Shown here: in pieces, positions 19,584 through 27,214 of the stretch | How the letters are laid out: each line of letters begins with the position of its first letter | Position numbering within the stretch: the first letter of the stretch is position 1 | Source: CAVTYH01 sp963738835 | GTDB lineage: Bacteria > Planctomycetota > Planctomycetia > Pirellulales > JADZDJ01 | Direction: 5' to 3' | DNA: 64,000 nt | Assembly (NCBI GenBank): GCA_963738835.1 | Contig: CAVTYH010000001.1 | Location: forward strand, 434,001 to 498,000 | Position numbers and translations under genes: made by a program | The notes under the pieces: generated by a model | The model's input: only the letters and a program-made list of their open reading frames with translations | What the model was told of the DNA's origin: nothing | Databases searched by the model: none

Positions 19584-20690
19584 GTGAATCATCTGCTCGA
19601 TCCCGCCGTGTTCGCAGCGCTGCCCGAGTGGCTGGCTCAGAATGCGGCCAGCGCCGGTGCGTACCGAGGGGAGCAAATCCGGCAGTGGCTCTTCGCCAGT
19701 CGGGCCGAATCGTTCGACGAGATGACCAACTTGCCAAAGGATTTGCGAACGAAACTGGCCACAGAATTCCAGCTCTGGACCACCACCGTTGAACGACATC
19801 ATCGCGCCGCCGATGGCACTGAGAAGCTGCTGCTTCGGTTGCATGATAGCCACACCATCGAATGTGTGCTGCTACGCGACGGCAACCGCCACACCATTTG
19901 CATCAGTTCCCAGGTTGGCTGCGCCATGGGCTGCGTCTTTTGCGCCAGCGGATTGGATGGCGTGGTACGGAACTTGAGTGCGGGCGAAATCGTCGAGCAA
20001 ATGCTGCGGTTGTCACGGCTGCTGCCGAAAGATGAACGGCTGAGCCACATCGTCGTGATGGGTATGGGAGAACCGCTGGCGAATCTCGATCGCTTGCTAC
20101 CGGCGCTGGCCGAAGCAACTAGCTCGACCGGATTGGGCATCAGCCATCGGCGAATCACGATTTCCACGGTTGGCTTGCCGCCGGCAATCGATCGACTGGC
20201 GCAGCTCGACGCTCGGTTTCAGTTGGCCGTTTCGCTGCACGCCCCAGACGACGAGCTGCGAAACAAACTAGTGCCGGTCAACAAGAACATCGGTTTGGAG
20301 GCAATCGTCGCGGCGGCGGACCACTATTTCGAGACTTCAGGTCGCCGGCTAACTTTCGAGTACGTTCTGCTCGGCGGCCTGAACGATGGTGCTCAGCACG
20401 CTCAGAAACTAGCGACGCTGTTGCGCGGTCGGCTAGCGCTTATCAATGTGATTCCGTATAACCCCGTGCCGGGATTGGCGTATCAAACGCCAACTAAATA
20501 TGCCGTCCGTCGCTTCGTGCAAATTTTGGAAGACGCCGGGCTCAACGTACAGGTCCGTGAACGCAAAGGAGATGAAATTAACGCCGCTTGCGGACAGTTG
20601 CGGAGAACCGCAAGCTTGTCCGACGTTGTTCAGTACGGAGACACTGAGAACACGGAGCAAACAACGCAGGCAGAGAATCAAGGAGTTTGA
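19584..20690 (+). CDS. rlmN: 23S rRNA (adenine-C2)-methyltransferase RlmN
   Basis: The radical SAM motif CxxxCxxC is seen in GCAMGCVFCASG. Further blocks are GMGEPLAN, ITISTVGLPP, LAVSLHAP and the C-terminal INAACGQL with the methyl-accepting Cys. RlmN methylates A2503 of 23S rRNA and A37 of some tRNAs. An ATG at 19401 is also in frame, but the extra 61 residues do not resemble the family. The GTG at 19584 places the first cluster Cys at residue 113, close to its usual place (about 125 in E. coli). The last 20 or so residues (GDTENTEQTTQAENQGV) come from a CACGGAG-type repeat. A cupin gene follows after 3 bases. Confidence 0.92.
   Translation: MNHLLDPAVFAALPEWLAQNAASAGAYRGEQIRQWLFASRAESFDEMTNLPKDLRTKLATEFQLWTTTVERHHRAADGTEKLLLRLHDSHTIECVLLRDGNRHTICISSQVGCAMGCVFCASGLDGVVRNLSAGEIVEQMLRLSRLLPKDERLSHIVVMGMGEPLANLDRLLPALAEATSSTGLGISHRRITISTVGLPPAIDRLAQLDARFQLAVSLHAPDDELRNKLVPVNKNIGLEAIVAAADHYFETSGRRLTFEYVLLGGLNDGAQHAQKLATLLRGRLALINVIPYNPVPGLAYQTPTKYAVRRFVQILEDAGLNVQVRERKGDEINAACGQLRRTASLSDVVQYGDTENTEQTTQAENQGV
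20636..20686. repeat. CACGGAG-type repeat inside the 3' end of rlmN
   Basis: The text ACGGAGACACTGAGAACACG (20637-20656) and the following AACGCAGGCAGAG match the interspersed CACGGAG family. It encodes the C-terminal tail of RlmN and also brings the AAGGAG that can serve as ribosome-binding site for the next gene. Confidence 0.65.
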
Positions 20691-20693
20691 CTC

Positions 20694-21068
20694 GTGGATG
20701 TTATCAACCTGAACCGCGTCGACGCCTTCATCACCAAAGATGGCTCGGAGATTCGCGAACTCCTGGCGCATCGGAATTCTTGCCTTCGCCAGCAAAGTCT
20801 CGCCGAAGCCCGTGTTTCGCCCGGCGCGGCCACGACGCCGCACTTTCACCGAAAAACGGAAGAAATCTACTACATCCTCACTGGAAGGGGTCGAATGACC
20901 GTTGGCGACGAGGTTCGAGCTGTTGCCCCCGGCGATGCCATCGCCATCCCTCCACAAGTGGCACACCAAATTCTCAACACCGGCCCAGAGCCTCTAGTTT
21001 TCCTCTGCTGCTGTGCCCCGGCCTACGAACACGACGATACGGTTCTCGTTGGTCCGGCATCGGTCTGA
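20694..21068 (+). CDS. Cupin-domain protein
   Basis: The 124-residue single cupin barrel has TTPHFHRKTEEIYYILTGRG (metal-binding His, His, Glu) and PGDAIAIPPQVAHQILNTG (second His). These are the two cupin motifs. Cupins bind a divalent metal and act as isomerases, dioxygenases or sugar-binding proteins; the specific role is open. It starts with GTG, three bases after the rlmN stop, preceded by AAGGAG at about 20682-20687 inside rlmN. Translational coupling to rlmN is therefore likely. Confidence 0.85.
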   Translation: MDVINLNRVDAFITKDGSEIRELLAHRNSCLRQQSLAEARVSPGAATTPHFHRKTEEIYYILTGRGRMTVGDEVRAVAPGDAIAIPPQVAHQILNTGPEPLVFLCCCAPAYEHDDTVLVGPASV

Positions 21069-21263
21069 AAAGCATTTTTGTCGTAAACGGCATTGTCGCT
21101 ACCAACCGTTTCGCACAACCTGCCTTGCTCGGAACATCCGGCACGCTCCGGTGCAAACTCGCCAGTCTTCCAGACTCTCGCTCCACTTGCTTGCTTCCGC
21201 TTCCGATTTAACGGTATGGCGGAGGAGTCTGTTTTCGAGAGTGCGTAGCAGGGAAGCGTCATC

Positions 21264-23627
21264 ATGATGTCGAGTCGGCCGAGCCCCTTGTGGCCGTATC
21301 TGTTAGTGCTGATTGGCTTATTCGCTCTGACCATTGCCATTCCGACTTGGCGAACTGGCACACCATCGTCGCGATCAGTTGAACGACCGTCGCTTGAACA
21401 GCATTCGCGGGACATCGTCGATCAACGGAATCTGGCTTCCGTGATGGTTGTGCGGCCAGTTCCGGCCTCGACGCCGACAACGCAGAGTGAAATCTCTGCC
21501 GACAGTTTGCCGGCTGAATCTCAACAGGCTGGCACGACTCAATCAGGCCGCACCACATTGTCGGGCTTCCTCCACGGGCCGTTGGTGGAAGCCGTCGCTC
21601 AAAAAATTGCCGATCTGCGTCGCTTTACGGGCCGGCAGCCAGGCGTTGCCAAACCAAATCCGCCCACCGATCGTGTGATCGATTTTCCGATCACAAACGT
21701 CTCGGCCAGTCCTTTCCCGTTGGCCGGCTCGCTGCTGGGCGATTCAAGCGGTTCAACGACATTCGACACCCCGATTGGCGAAATTCCGAACATTGTTCGC
21801 CCGCAATCGATTTGGAGCGATAAAGCACGGATTGATGAACATCGCACGGCCGTCGATTGGCCGCTCCCCAGCGCATTGCTAACGCAGCTTGATCGACTGG
21901 CGCAGTTTTCTACTTGCGTTTCCTGGGCCGACAAAACCGAGGTCCTGTGCAGGGACTTATGTCAGTTGACATCCAGCGATGCCCGACAAACCGCGGAGCT
22001 TATCCGTCAGTTGCAAATTCAGGCCGATCTGGCAGAAACGTTGGCCCACGAGCAATCGACGCCGCAAGCTGCGACCGAAGTCCGCCGATCTCGCTATGCG
22101 CTCCAGCGCCGGTTGGCGCTGTGGCAGCCCACGGCTGCCACCGTGGGTGGCGCTGGCGTGTTCGCCAATGTTGTGTCCGACGATGGCCAGCGCCAAACCG
22201 TCGATGTGCGCGACTTGCTGGCCAGCATCGAGCGATATGAGCGCACCGGGCTGGTGAGCGATGCCCGAATTGTTGCCGCGACTCAAGAGCAGTTGAGGTA
22301 TTCGAATCTCCAGGAAGAGCGAAACCTGGCAGCGCAAATCGACGAGCATTATCGCAACGCCAATGTGCGAATGGCCTTCACGGGCGAATTGCTGAGTCGC
22401 TTGCTGCCCAATCAACCGCCGATTAGCGGCATCGTGAACGACAGGATTCGAGGAACACCAGTACGTGGTGTCAGCGATACAACCACGCGACTTGAGGTGC
22501 GGTTGATTCCCGATCCGCGCCGCATCCATCTCTGGCTCGAGGCACACGGCACCGTCGATTCCCGCACTGCGGCCAGCCGCGGACCAGTGACGCTGAACGA
22601 TCGCGGCGAATCGGCTTACATCGTCCATAAAGCGGTCATCATCGACGAGCGCGGCCTGGGCATTGCCAAAGCCATGGCCGAAGCCGACAGCAACACGCAG
22701 CTAGTGGGCATCAGCACTCGCTTTGACGGCCGGCCGCTGGTCAGCGCCGTCGTTCGCGATCGTGCCGTTGCGAAATACGATAAACAGCATGCGGAAGCGC
22801 TGCGTGAAGTCGATCAAAAGGTCGCCAATCAAGCGGCCCGCCGAGTGGATGCGGACGCCAAACAAGCCCTTGAGGACATCGAAACGCTGATCGTTCAGCA
22901 AATGTTATCGCCGCTGGAAAAAATGGGCGTCGATGCCCAGCCGATTTCATTCGGAACGACCACGGAACGCGTAACGATGCGGTTGCGTCTGGCGGGGGAA
23001 AACCAGCTGGGCGGTCACACGGCACGGCCACAGGCTCCTTCCGATAGCCTGGCGAGCATGCAGGTTCACGAATCGGCACTTAATAATGTCCTCGATCAAC
23101 TCGAATTGGCCGGCAACTCGTTCACCTTGCCCGATTTGTTCATGCACCTGGCAAAGCGCACCAGCAAGCCGATTACAGTGCCCAGCGATTTGCCTGATGA
23201 TGTGTCGATCACATTCGCCAACCGTGACCCAGTTCATGTGCGTTGCCAGGACGGAGCGATTCGCGTCACGTTAGCCGTTGAAACCTTGCGGCAAGGCTCA
23301 CGAACCTGGCGCGACTTTTCGATCAGCGCGACTTACGCCCCAGAAATCGACCACTTGCATGCCCGGCTCGTACGCAGCGGACCCATTGAATTGGGCGGCG
23401 AAAACTATAAGGGCCGAGCGGAACTCGCGCTGCGCACCATTTTCAGCAAAGTTCTGCCGCGTGACCGCAAATTGGATCTGGTGCCGTCTTTGATTACCGA
23501 CAACCCTCGGCTCAGCGGATTGAGCCTGACGCAATGCGTGATCGACGATGGCTGGATAGGCATCGCGATCGGCCAGGATCGAACGGCCATGCGTGAAAAG
23601 GCCGTGGGCGAAGAAATTGTCAATTGA
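21264..23627 (+). CDS. Large membrane-anchored protein of unknown function
   Basis: The 787-residue protein has one N-terminal membrane helix (PYLLVLIGLFALTIAIPTW) and a long exported region. Residues about 30-110 are low-complexity and Ser/Thr/Pro-rich. The remainder is alpha/beta with coiled-coil-like stretches (DKQHAEALREVDQKVANQAA). Near the end are short conserved-looking blocks (ITFANRDPVHVRCQDGAI). It resembles planctomycete-specific envelope proteins, but I know no function for it. The gene is intact despite its length, in contrast to many others here. Confidence 0.75.
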   Translation: MMSSRPSPLWPYLLVLIGLFALTIAIPTWRTGTPSSRSVERPSLEQHSRDIVDQRNLASVMVVRPVPASTPTTQSEISADSLPAESQQAGTTQSGRTTLSGFLHGPLVEAVAQKIADLRRFTGRQPGVAKPNPPTDRVIDFPITNVSASPFPLAGSLLGDSSGSTTFDTPIGEIPNIVRPQSIWSDKARIDEHRTAVDWPLPSALLTQLDRLAQFSTCVSWADKTEVLCRDLCQLTSSDARQTAELIRQLQIQADLAETLAHEQSTPQAATEVRRSRYALQRRLALWQPTAATVGGAGVFANVVSDDGQRQTVDVRDLLASIERYERTGLVSDARIVAATQEQLRYSNLQEERNLAAQIDEHYRNANVRMAFTGELLSRLLPNQPPISGIVNDRIRGTPVRGVSDTTTRLEVRLIPDPRRIHLWLEAHGTVDSRTAASRGPVTLNDRGESAYIVHKAVIIDERGLGIAKAMAEADSNTQLVGISTRFDGRPLVSAVVRDRAVAKYDKQHAEALREVDQKVANQAARRVDADAKQALEDIETLIVQQMLSPLEKMGVDAQPISFGTTTERVTMRLRLAGENQLGGHTARPQAPSDSLASMQVHESALNNVLDQLELAGNSFTLPDLFMHLAKRTSKPITVPSDLPDDVSITFANRDPVHVRCQDGAIRVTLAVETLRQGSRTWRDFSISATYAPEIDHLHARLVRSGPIELGGENYKGRAELALRTIFSKVLPRDRKLDLVPSLITDNPRLSGLSLTQCVIDDGWIGIAIGQDRTAMREKAVGEEIVN

Positions 23628-23643
23628 GGCGAGCGCCGGCTTT

Positions 23644-23722
23644 ACCACGGAGTCACGCTGGCGCAGAGAAGGTAACAACAAACTCGAAATTCGACATTCT
23701 TCTCCGTGCCTCTGTGTCTCAG
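23644..23722. repeat. CACGGAG-type inverted repeat
   Basis: ACCACGGAGTCACGCTGGCG (23644-23663) and the inverted CTCCGTGCCTCTGTGTCTC (23702-23720) face each other around about 40 bases, between two convergent genes. Confidence 0.7.
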
Positions 23723-23759
23723 GAGTGATAATTCCGGCGAACCCACTCGCACCGTCGGA

Positions 23760-24128
23760 TCACTTTTTGGGATCATCGGCGCCGTAGCGGCCGCGGAACT
23801 CTGCGGCCGGATATTTGCGCTCGTTTTTAACCATCTTTTGCCGCACAGCGTCCGCGATATCAATCTGTAACTCGTTTGCCAAAGCCAAGGCGTAACACAG
23901 CACGTCGGCCAATTCATCGGCGACTTCGGCCACCTTTTCCGATTGATTAGCGACGGTCCGAGACTGGTCAATCGTGAGCCACTGAAAATGCTCCATTAGC
24001 TCCGCCGCCTCAATGCCCAGCGACATTGACAGATTCTTCGGCGAATGAAACTGATTCCAATCGCGCTCGCGCACGAAGTCGGCGACCAGTTTGCGCAAAT
24101 CAGCGACTGTCGTAAATTGATCGCTCAT
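23760..24128 (-). CDS. MazG-like nucleotide pyrophosphohydrolase
   Basis: The 122-residue all-alpha protein has the EExxE...ExxD pattern of the MazG/dCTPase superfamily: EAAELMEHFQWL and then KVAEVADELADVLCYAL. These residues bind Mg ions and nucleotide. The family hydrolyses non-canonical or excess (d)NTPs to monophosphates. The size matches the short single-domain members. It is divergent from larC, whose start is about 70 bases away. Confidence 0.88.
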   Translation of the reverse strand: MSDQFTTVADLRKLVADFVRERDWNQFHSPKNLSMSLGIEAAELMEHFQWLTIDQSRTVANQSEKVAEVADELADVLCYALALANELQIDIADAVRQKMVKNERKYPAAEFRGRYGADDPKK

Positions 24129-24198
24129 GTTCTAATATCCTGCGGCAATTCTGAATTGTGCATTTGCCTCGTGGCTAAAAATTTTGGACTCCGAAACA

Positions 24199-25368
24199 AT
24201 GCGTCTGGCTTATTTCGACTGTTTGAGCGGAATCGCCGGCGATATGACGCTTGGTGCTCTGATTGACGCCGGCGCCGATTTGGAGGCGATCCAAGCCGGT
24301 GTTGCATCATTGGGCCTTCCGAACGTGCAAATCACAACCACCGAAGTGCGTCGCAAGGGGTTCCGCGGCATCAAAGTCGAAATTCAACAGGAGCCGGAGC
24401 ACAAACACCGGCATTTGCACCACATTACCGAAATGATCGATGCCGGCCAACTGTCATCTCCCGCGAAAGATTTGGCAAAGCGAATCTTCACCCGGCTGGG
24501 CGAGGCCGAAGCCAACGTTCACGGCGTCGAAATTCGTAAAGTGCATTTTCATGAAGTCGGGGCCGTAGATTCGATCGCCGACATTGTGGGCACGGCCATC
24601 GGTCTCGATTCGCTCTCGATCGACCGTATCGAGGCCTCGCCTGTTCCCACCGGGCACGGCTTCATCAACATCGCCCACGGGCGGTGCAGCATCCCGGCGA
24701 CCGCTACGGCGGAGTTACTTAGAGGGATTCCGATTGCGGCCAGCGAAGTGGAAGCGGAACTGACCACGCCCACCGGAGCGGCAATTCTGGCGGCGCTTTC
24801 CACAAAATTCGGCCCGCCGCCGGCGATGACCATCGAAAAAATCGGATACGGCGCCGGCACGCGCGAGTTGGATCAGCAACCCAATTTATTGCGGCTCCTG
24901 ATCGGCGAAGCGACAATTGTTGAACCTGCGCTGCAGTCGGAAACGCTTTACCTGCTGGAGACCAATCTGGACGATATGAGCGGCGAACTGATCGGTTACT
25001 GCGTCAGGCAACTACTCGCAGCCGCGCGCTGGATGTTTTCACCAGCGCCATCCAAATGAAAAAGAATCGACCCGGTATTCTCATGAGCGTGCTGTGCCAG
25101 CCTGCCGATGCCGATCGGCTGGAATCAATTCTGTTCTGCGAAACAACTACACTGGGCGTGCGGCGAACGAGCGTCACCCGCAGCAAATTACCGCGCGAAC
25201 CCTACAGTGTGAATACACCGTGGGGTCTGATCGATGGCGTCCTGGCCACGCTTCCCGACGGCCAGCCGCGCTTCTCGCCAGAATACGAATCGTGCCGCCA
25301 GGTCGCCGAACAACAGCGTGTCCCGCTGCGCAGTTTTTGAAGCCGCACTACAGGCTTTCAATCGATGA
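24199..25368 (+). CDS. larC: Nickel-pincer cofactor synthesis protein LarC, with two frameshifts
   Basis: MRLAYFDCLSGIAGDMTLGA is the diagnostic LarC start. HKHRHLHHI, VHFHEVGAVDSIADIVG and SPVPTGHGF follow. LarC inserts nickel into the pyridinium dithiocarboxylate cofactor of lactate racemase LarA and related enzymes. The N-terminal part ends in a frame that reads LLAAARWMFSPAPSK. The C-terminal part continues in another frame as ALDVFTSAIQMKKNRPG. The shift falls at about 25020-25030, between the two known LarC domains. A second one near 25332 would give VFEAALQAFNR and the stop at 25366-25368. LarC of Lactobacillus plantarum is known to need a ribosomal frameshift, but I see no slippery heptamer. 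larA, larB and larE are not in the window. Confidence 0.87.
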
Positions 25369-25372
25369 AGCG

Positions 25373-25402
25373 CCCGCGGCTGTCAGAAAGTACAGCCGTG
25401 GG
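25373..25402 (+). terminator. Possible hairpin terminator after larC
   Basis: CCCGCGGCTGT and ACAGCCGTGGG form an 11-base stem (one G-U pair in RNA) with an 8-base loop, five bases after the larC stop. No T-run follows, so intrinsic termination is uncertain. Confidence 0.4.
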
Positions 25403-25635
25403 ACGGAGATCTGGCAAGTTACTCCTACATTCCCACGCCCGGCATGGCTCTTGGCTAACAATTGGAATCCCCATTTACTTGGGTGTCAACGGGCTCTTTC
25501 TAGCCCAATAACGCCGCCAGCGGTGCATTCTTGCTGAATGCTGTAACAATTGCCCCGGCTTTACGCTCAAGGAGTCGGCAGTACGATCCGTAGCAATTTC
25601 AACCGACTTAAAACTGCGTTCCAGGAGAAGTGACC

Positions 25636-26742
25636 ATGAAACGTTCCAGCTTACGTCCATTTGCGGTGGAGCGCCTGGAAAGCCGGACGATGATGGCAGC
25701 CGATGCCACGCTGGCAAATCACGTGCTAACGGTCCAGGGCACGGACTACAGCGACCATATTGTAGTCAGCAATTTCACGCTTAGAACCCGAGGTGTGGTG
25801 CAGCAGCAAATTCGCGTGACAGTGACCGATCCGCACTCTGGGCTGCAAATATTCCAGAAAGCCTTTGCGGCGGGGGGAATTGATAAAATTGTGGTGCATG
25901 GTCTAAACGGCGACGACCTCATCGAAAACGCCACCGCCAAGCCATCGGAAATGTACGGCGATCTTGGCAGCGACGTGCTGTATGGCGGCAGCGGAGCCGA
26001 TAAGCTCTATTCCGCATCTTCGCTGTTTGGAGACGACAGCGGAACCAATCATCTTTACGGAAACGACGGGAACGATTACCTGTACGGCGGCGAAGCCGTG
26101 GATGTGATTTACGGTGGCGTGGGAAACAACTATCTGTATGGCGCCGGTGGGAAGGATGAACTTTGGGCGGGCGAAGGCGTTGGCAGCAACCATCTTTACG
26201 GCGGCGTCGGCGACGATGTCCTACACGGCGGCAATGGCGTCGATTATCTCTACGGCGAACTGGGAGATGACGAAATCCACGGTGGCAGCGGCAACGACTA
26301 TCTGTACGGCGGACTCGGATACGACAGCTTGTATGGAGATACCGGCAACGACTATTTGTACGGAGATGTGGCTTACAGCACCGCTCAAGAAAAGGGCAAC
26401 TATTTGAACGGCGGCGACGGCAACGACCACTTGTTCGCCGCGAATTCAAACAATCCCAGCGAAACAGTCCACGGCGATATCCTCGATGGCGGCGCCGGCA
26501 ACGATGAGATTCACGGCGGCACAGGCGACGATTATCTTTACGGCGGAACCGGCGACGACACGCTGTGTGGCGGCAGCGGCAGCGACTACCTGTTGGGACA
26601 AAGCGGACACGACAAGATTTATTTCGACCTCAACGATCACATCGATGGCGGCAGCGAGTCGTTCGACGGTTGGGACCACTACTGGTTTGCTCCCCACGTC
26701 GTCGAAGGCCAATACAAGGGTTATGCCTCTTACCAGGATTAA
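25636..26742 (+). CDS. Secreted RTX-like calcium-binding repeat protein
   Basis: The N-terminus (MKRSSLRPFAVERLESRTMM) carries the planctomycete LEPR-like sorting motif, here VERLESRTMMAAD. After a small beta domain (residues about 30-95), more than ten nonapeptide-like units follow, of the type GGxGNDYLYGG. These are hemolysin-type calcium-binding repeats forming a parallel beta-roll. In most units the canonical LxGG is replaced by YLYGG. The last units lead to a non-repeat end (WFAPHVVEGQYKGY). The ATG at 25636 follows AGGAGA and is preferred over an in-frame GTG at 25630. Likely exported and calcium-stabilised; function unknown. Confidence 0.85.
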   Translation: MKRSSLRPFAVERLESRTMMAADATLANHVLTVQGTDYSDHIVVSNFTLRTRGVVQQQIRVTVTDPHSGLQIFQKAFAAGGIDKIVVHGLNGDDLIENATAKPSEMYGDLGSDVLYGGSGADKLYSASSLFGDDSGTNHLYGNDGNDYLYGGEAVDVIYGGVGNNYLYGAGGKDELWAGEGVGSNHLYGGVGDDVLHGGNGVDYLYGELGDDEIHGGSGNDYLYGGLGYDSLYGDTGNDYLYGDVAYSTAQEKGNYLNGGDGNDHLFAANSNNPSETVHGDILDGGAGNDEIHGGTGDDYLYGGTGDDTLCGGSGSDYLLGQSGHDKIYFDLNDHIDGGSESFDGWDHYWFAPHVVEGQYKGYASYQD

Positions 26743-26812
26743 TAGCAGTTCCTTCGGAGAAACTTCTGCAATTCTGTCGGGCTGCCAGTCCGCAAATGAA
26801 CTTGGAGTGACA

Positions 26813-27208
26813 TCAGCCTTTCAACAGTGTCACCAATCGACTAATGAAAATAATCGCGCCGACGATTGCGGCACCAAATGACGCCAGCAGCACTGCGGCG
26901 CTGCCGGTATCCAGTGCCTCGCCAACTTGCGGATCGCGATCTTTTGCAACCGCTTTGGCAAAGTGCTCCAGTGCGGAATTAATCATTTCCGCTGTCAACA
27001 CCCCTGCAATGCACAGCAGCAGAAGGCACCATTCCAGCAAACTGCAGCGGAGCAGCCCGGCGGCAACAATCACGGCTGCCGCCATGAAAATGTGAACACG
27101 AAAACTGGCCTGCCCGCGCATGCCCGAGCCCACACCGCGGAATGCATCGCGGAATTTCTCGCGCCACGTGCGTGGTGTCGGGCCAGAGTCTTCAGATCGC
27201 GGGATCAT
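26813..27208 (-). CDS. dgkA: Diacylglycerol kinase (prokaryotic DgkA family)
   Basis: The 131-residue membrane protein has three hydrophobic helices and the family block LTAEMINSALEHF followed by DTGSAAVLLASFGAA. DgkA phosphorylates diacylglycerol or undecaprenol in the inner membrane and recycles lipids after envelope synthesis. It lies six bases after the stop of the LptD-like gene on the same strand, so both probably share a transcript. The soluble N-terminal 30 residues are longer than in E. coli DgkA. Gram-positive homologues act on undecaprenol, so that substrate is also possible. Confidence 0.88.
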   Translation of the reverse strand: MIPRSEDSGPTPRTWREKFRDAFRGVGSGMRGQASFRVHIFMAAAVIVAAGLLRCSLLEWCLLLLCIAGVLTAEMINSALEHFAKAVAKDRDPQVGEALDTGSAAVLLASFGAAIVGAIIFISRLVTLLKG

Positions 27209-27214
27209 GCTGAG

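Noticed and set aside
24960..25060. Programmed frameshift in larC as a firm call
   Set aside because: No slippery heptamer is visible, a second shift occurs later in the same gene, and similar breaks occur in unrelated genes. It is kept only as an open question.
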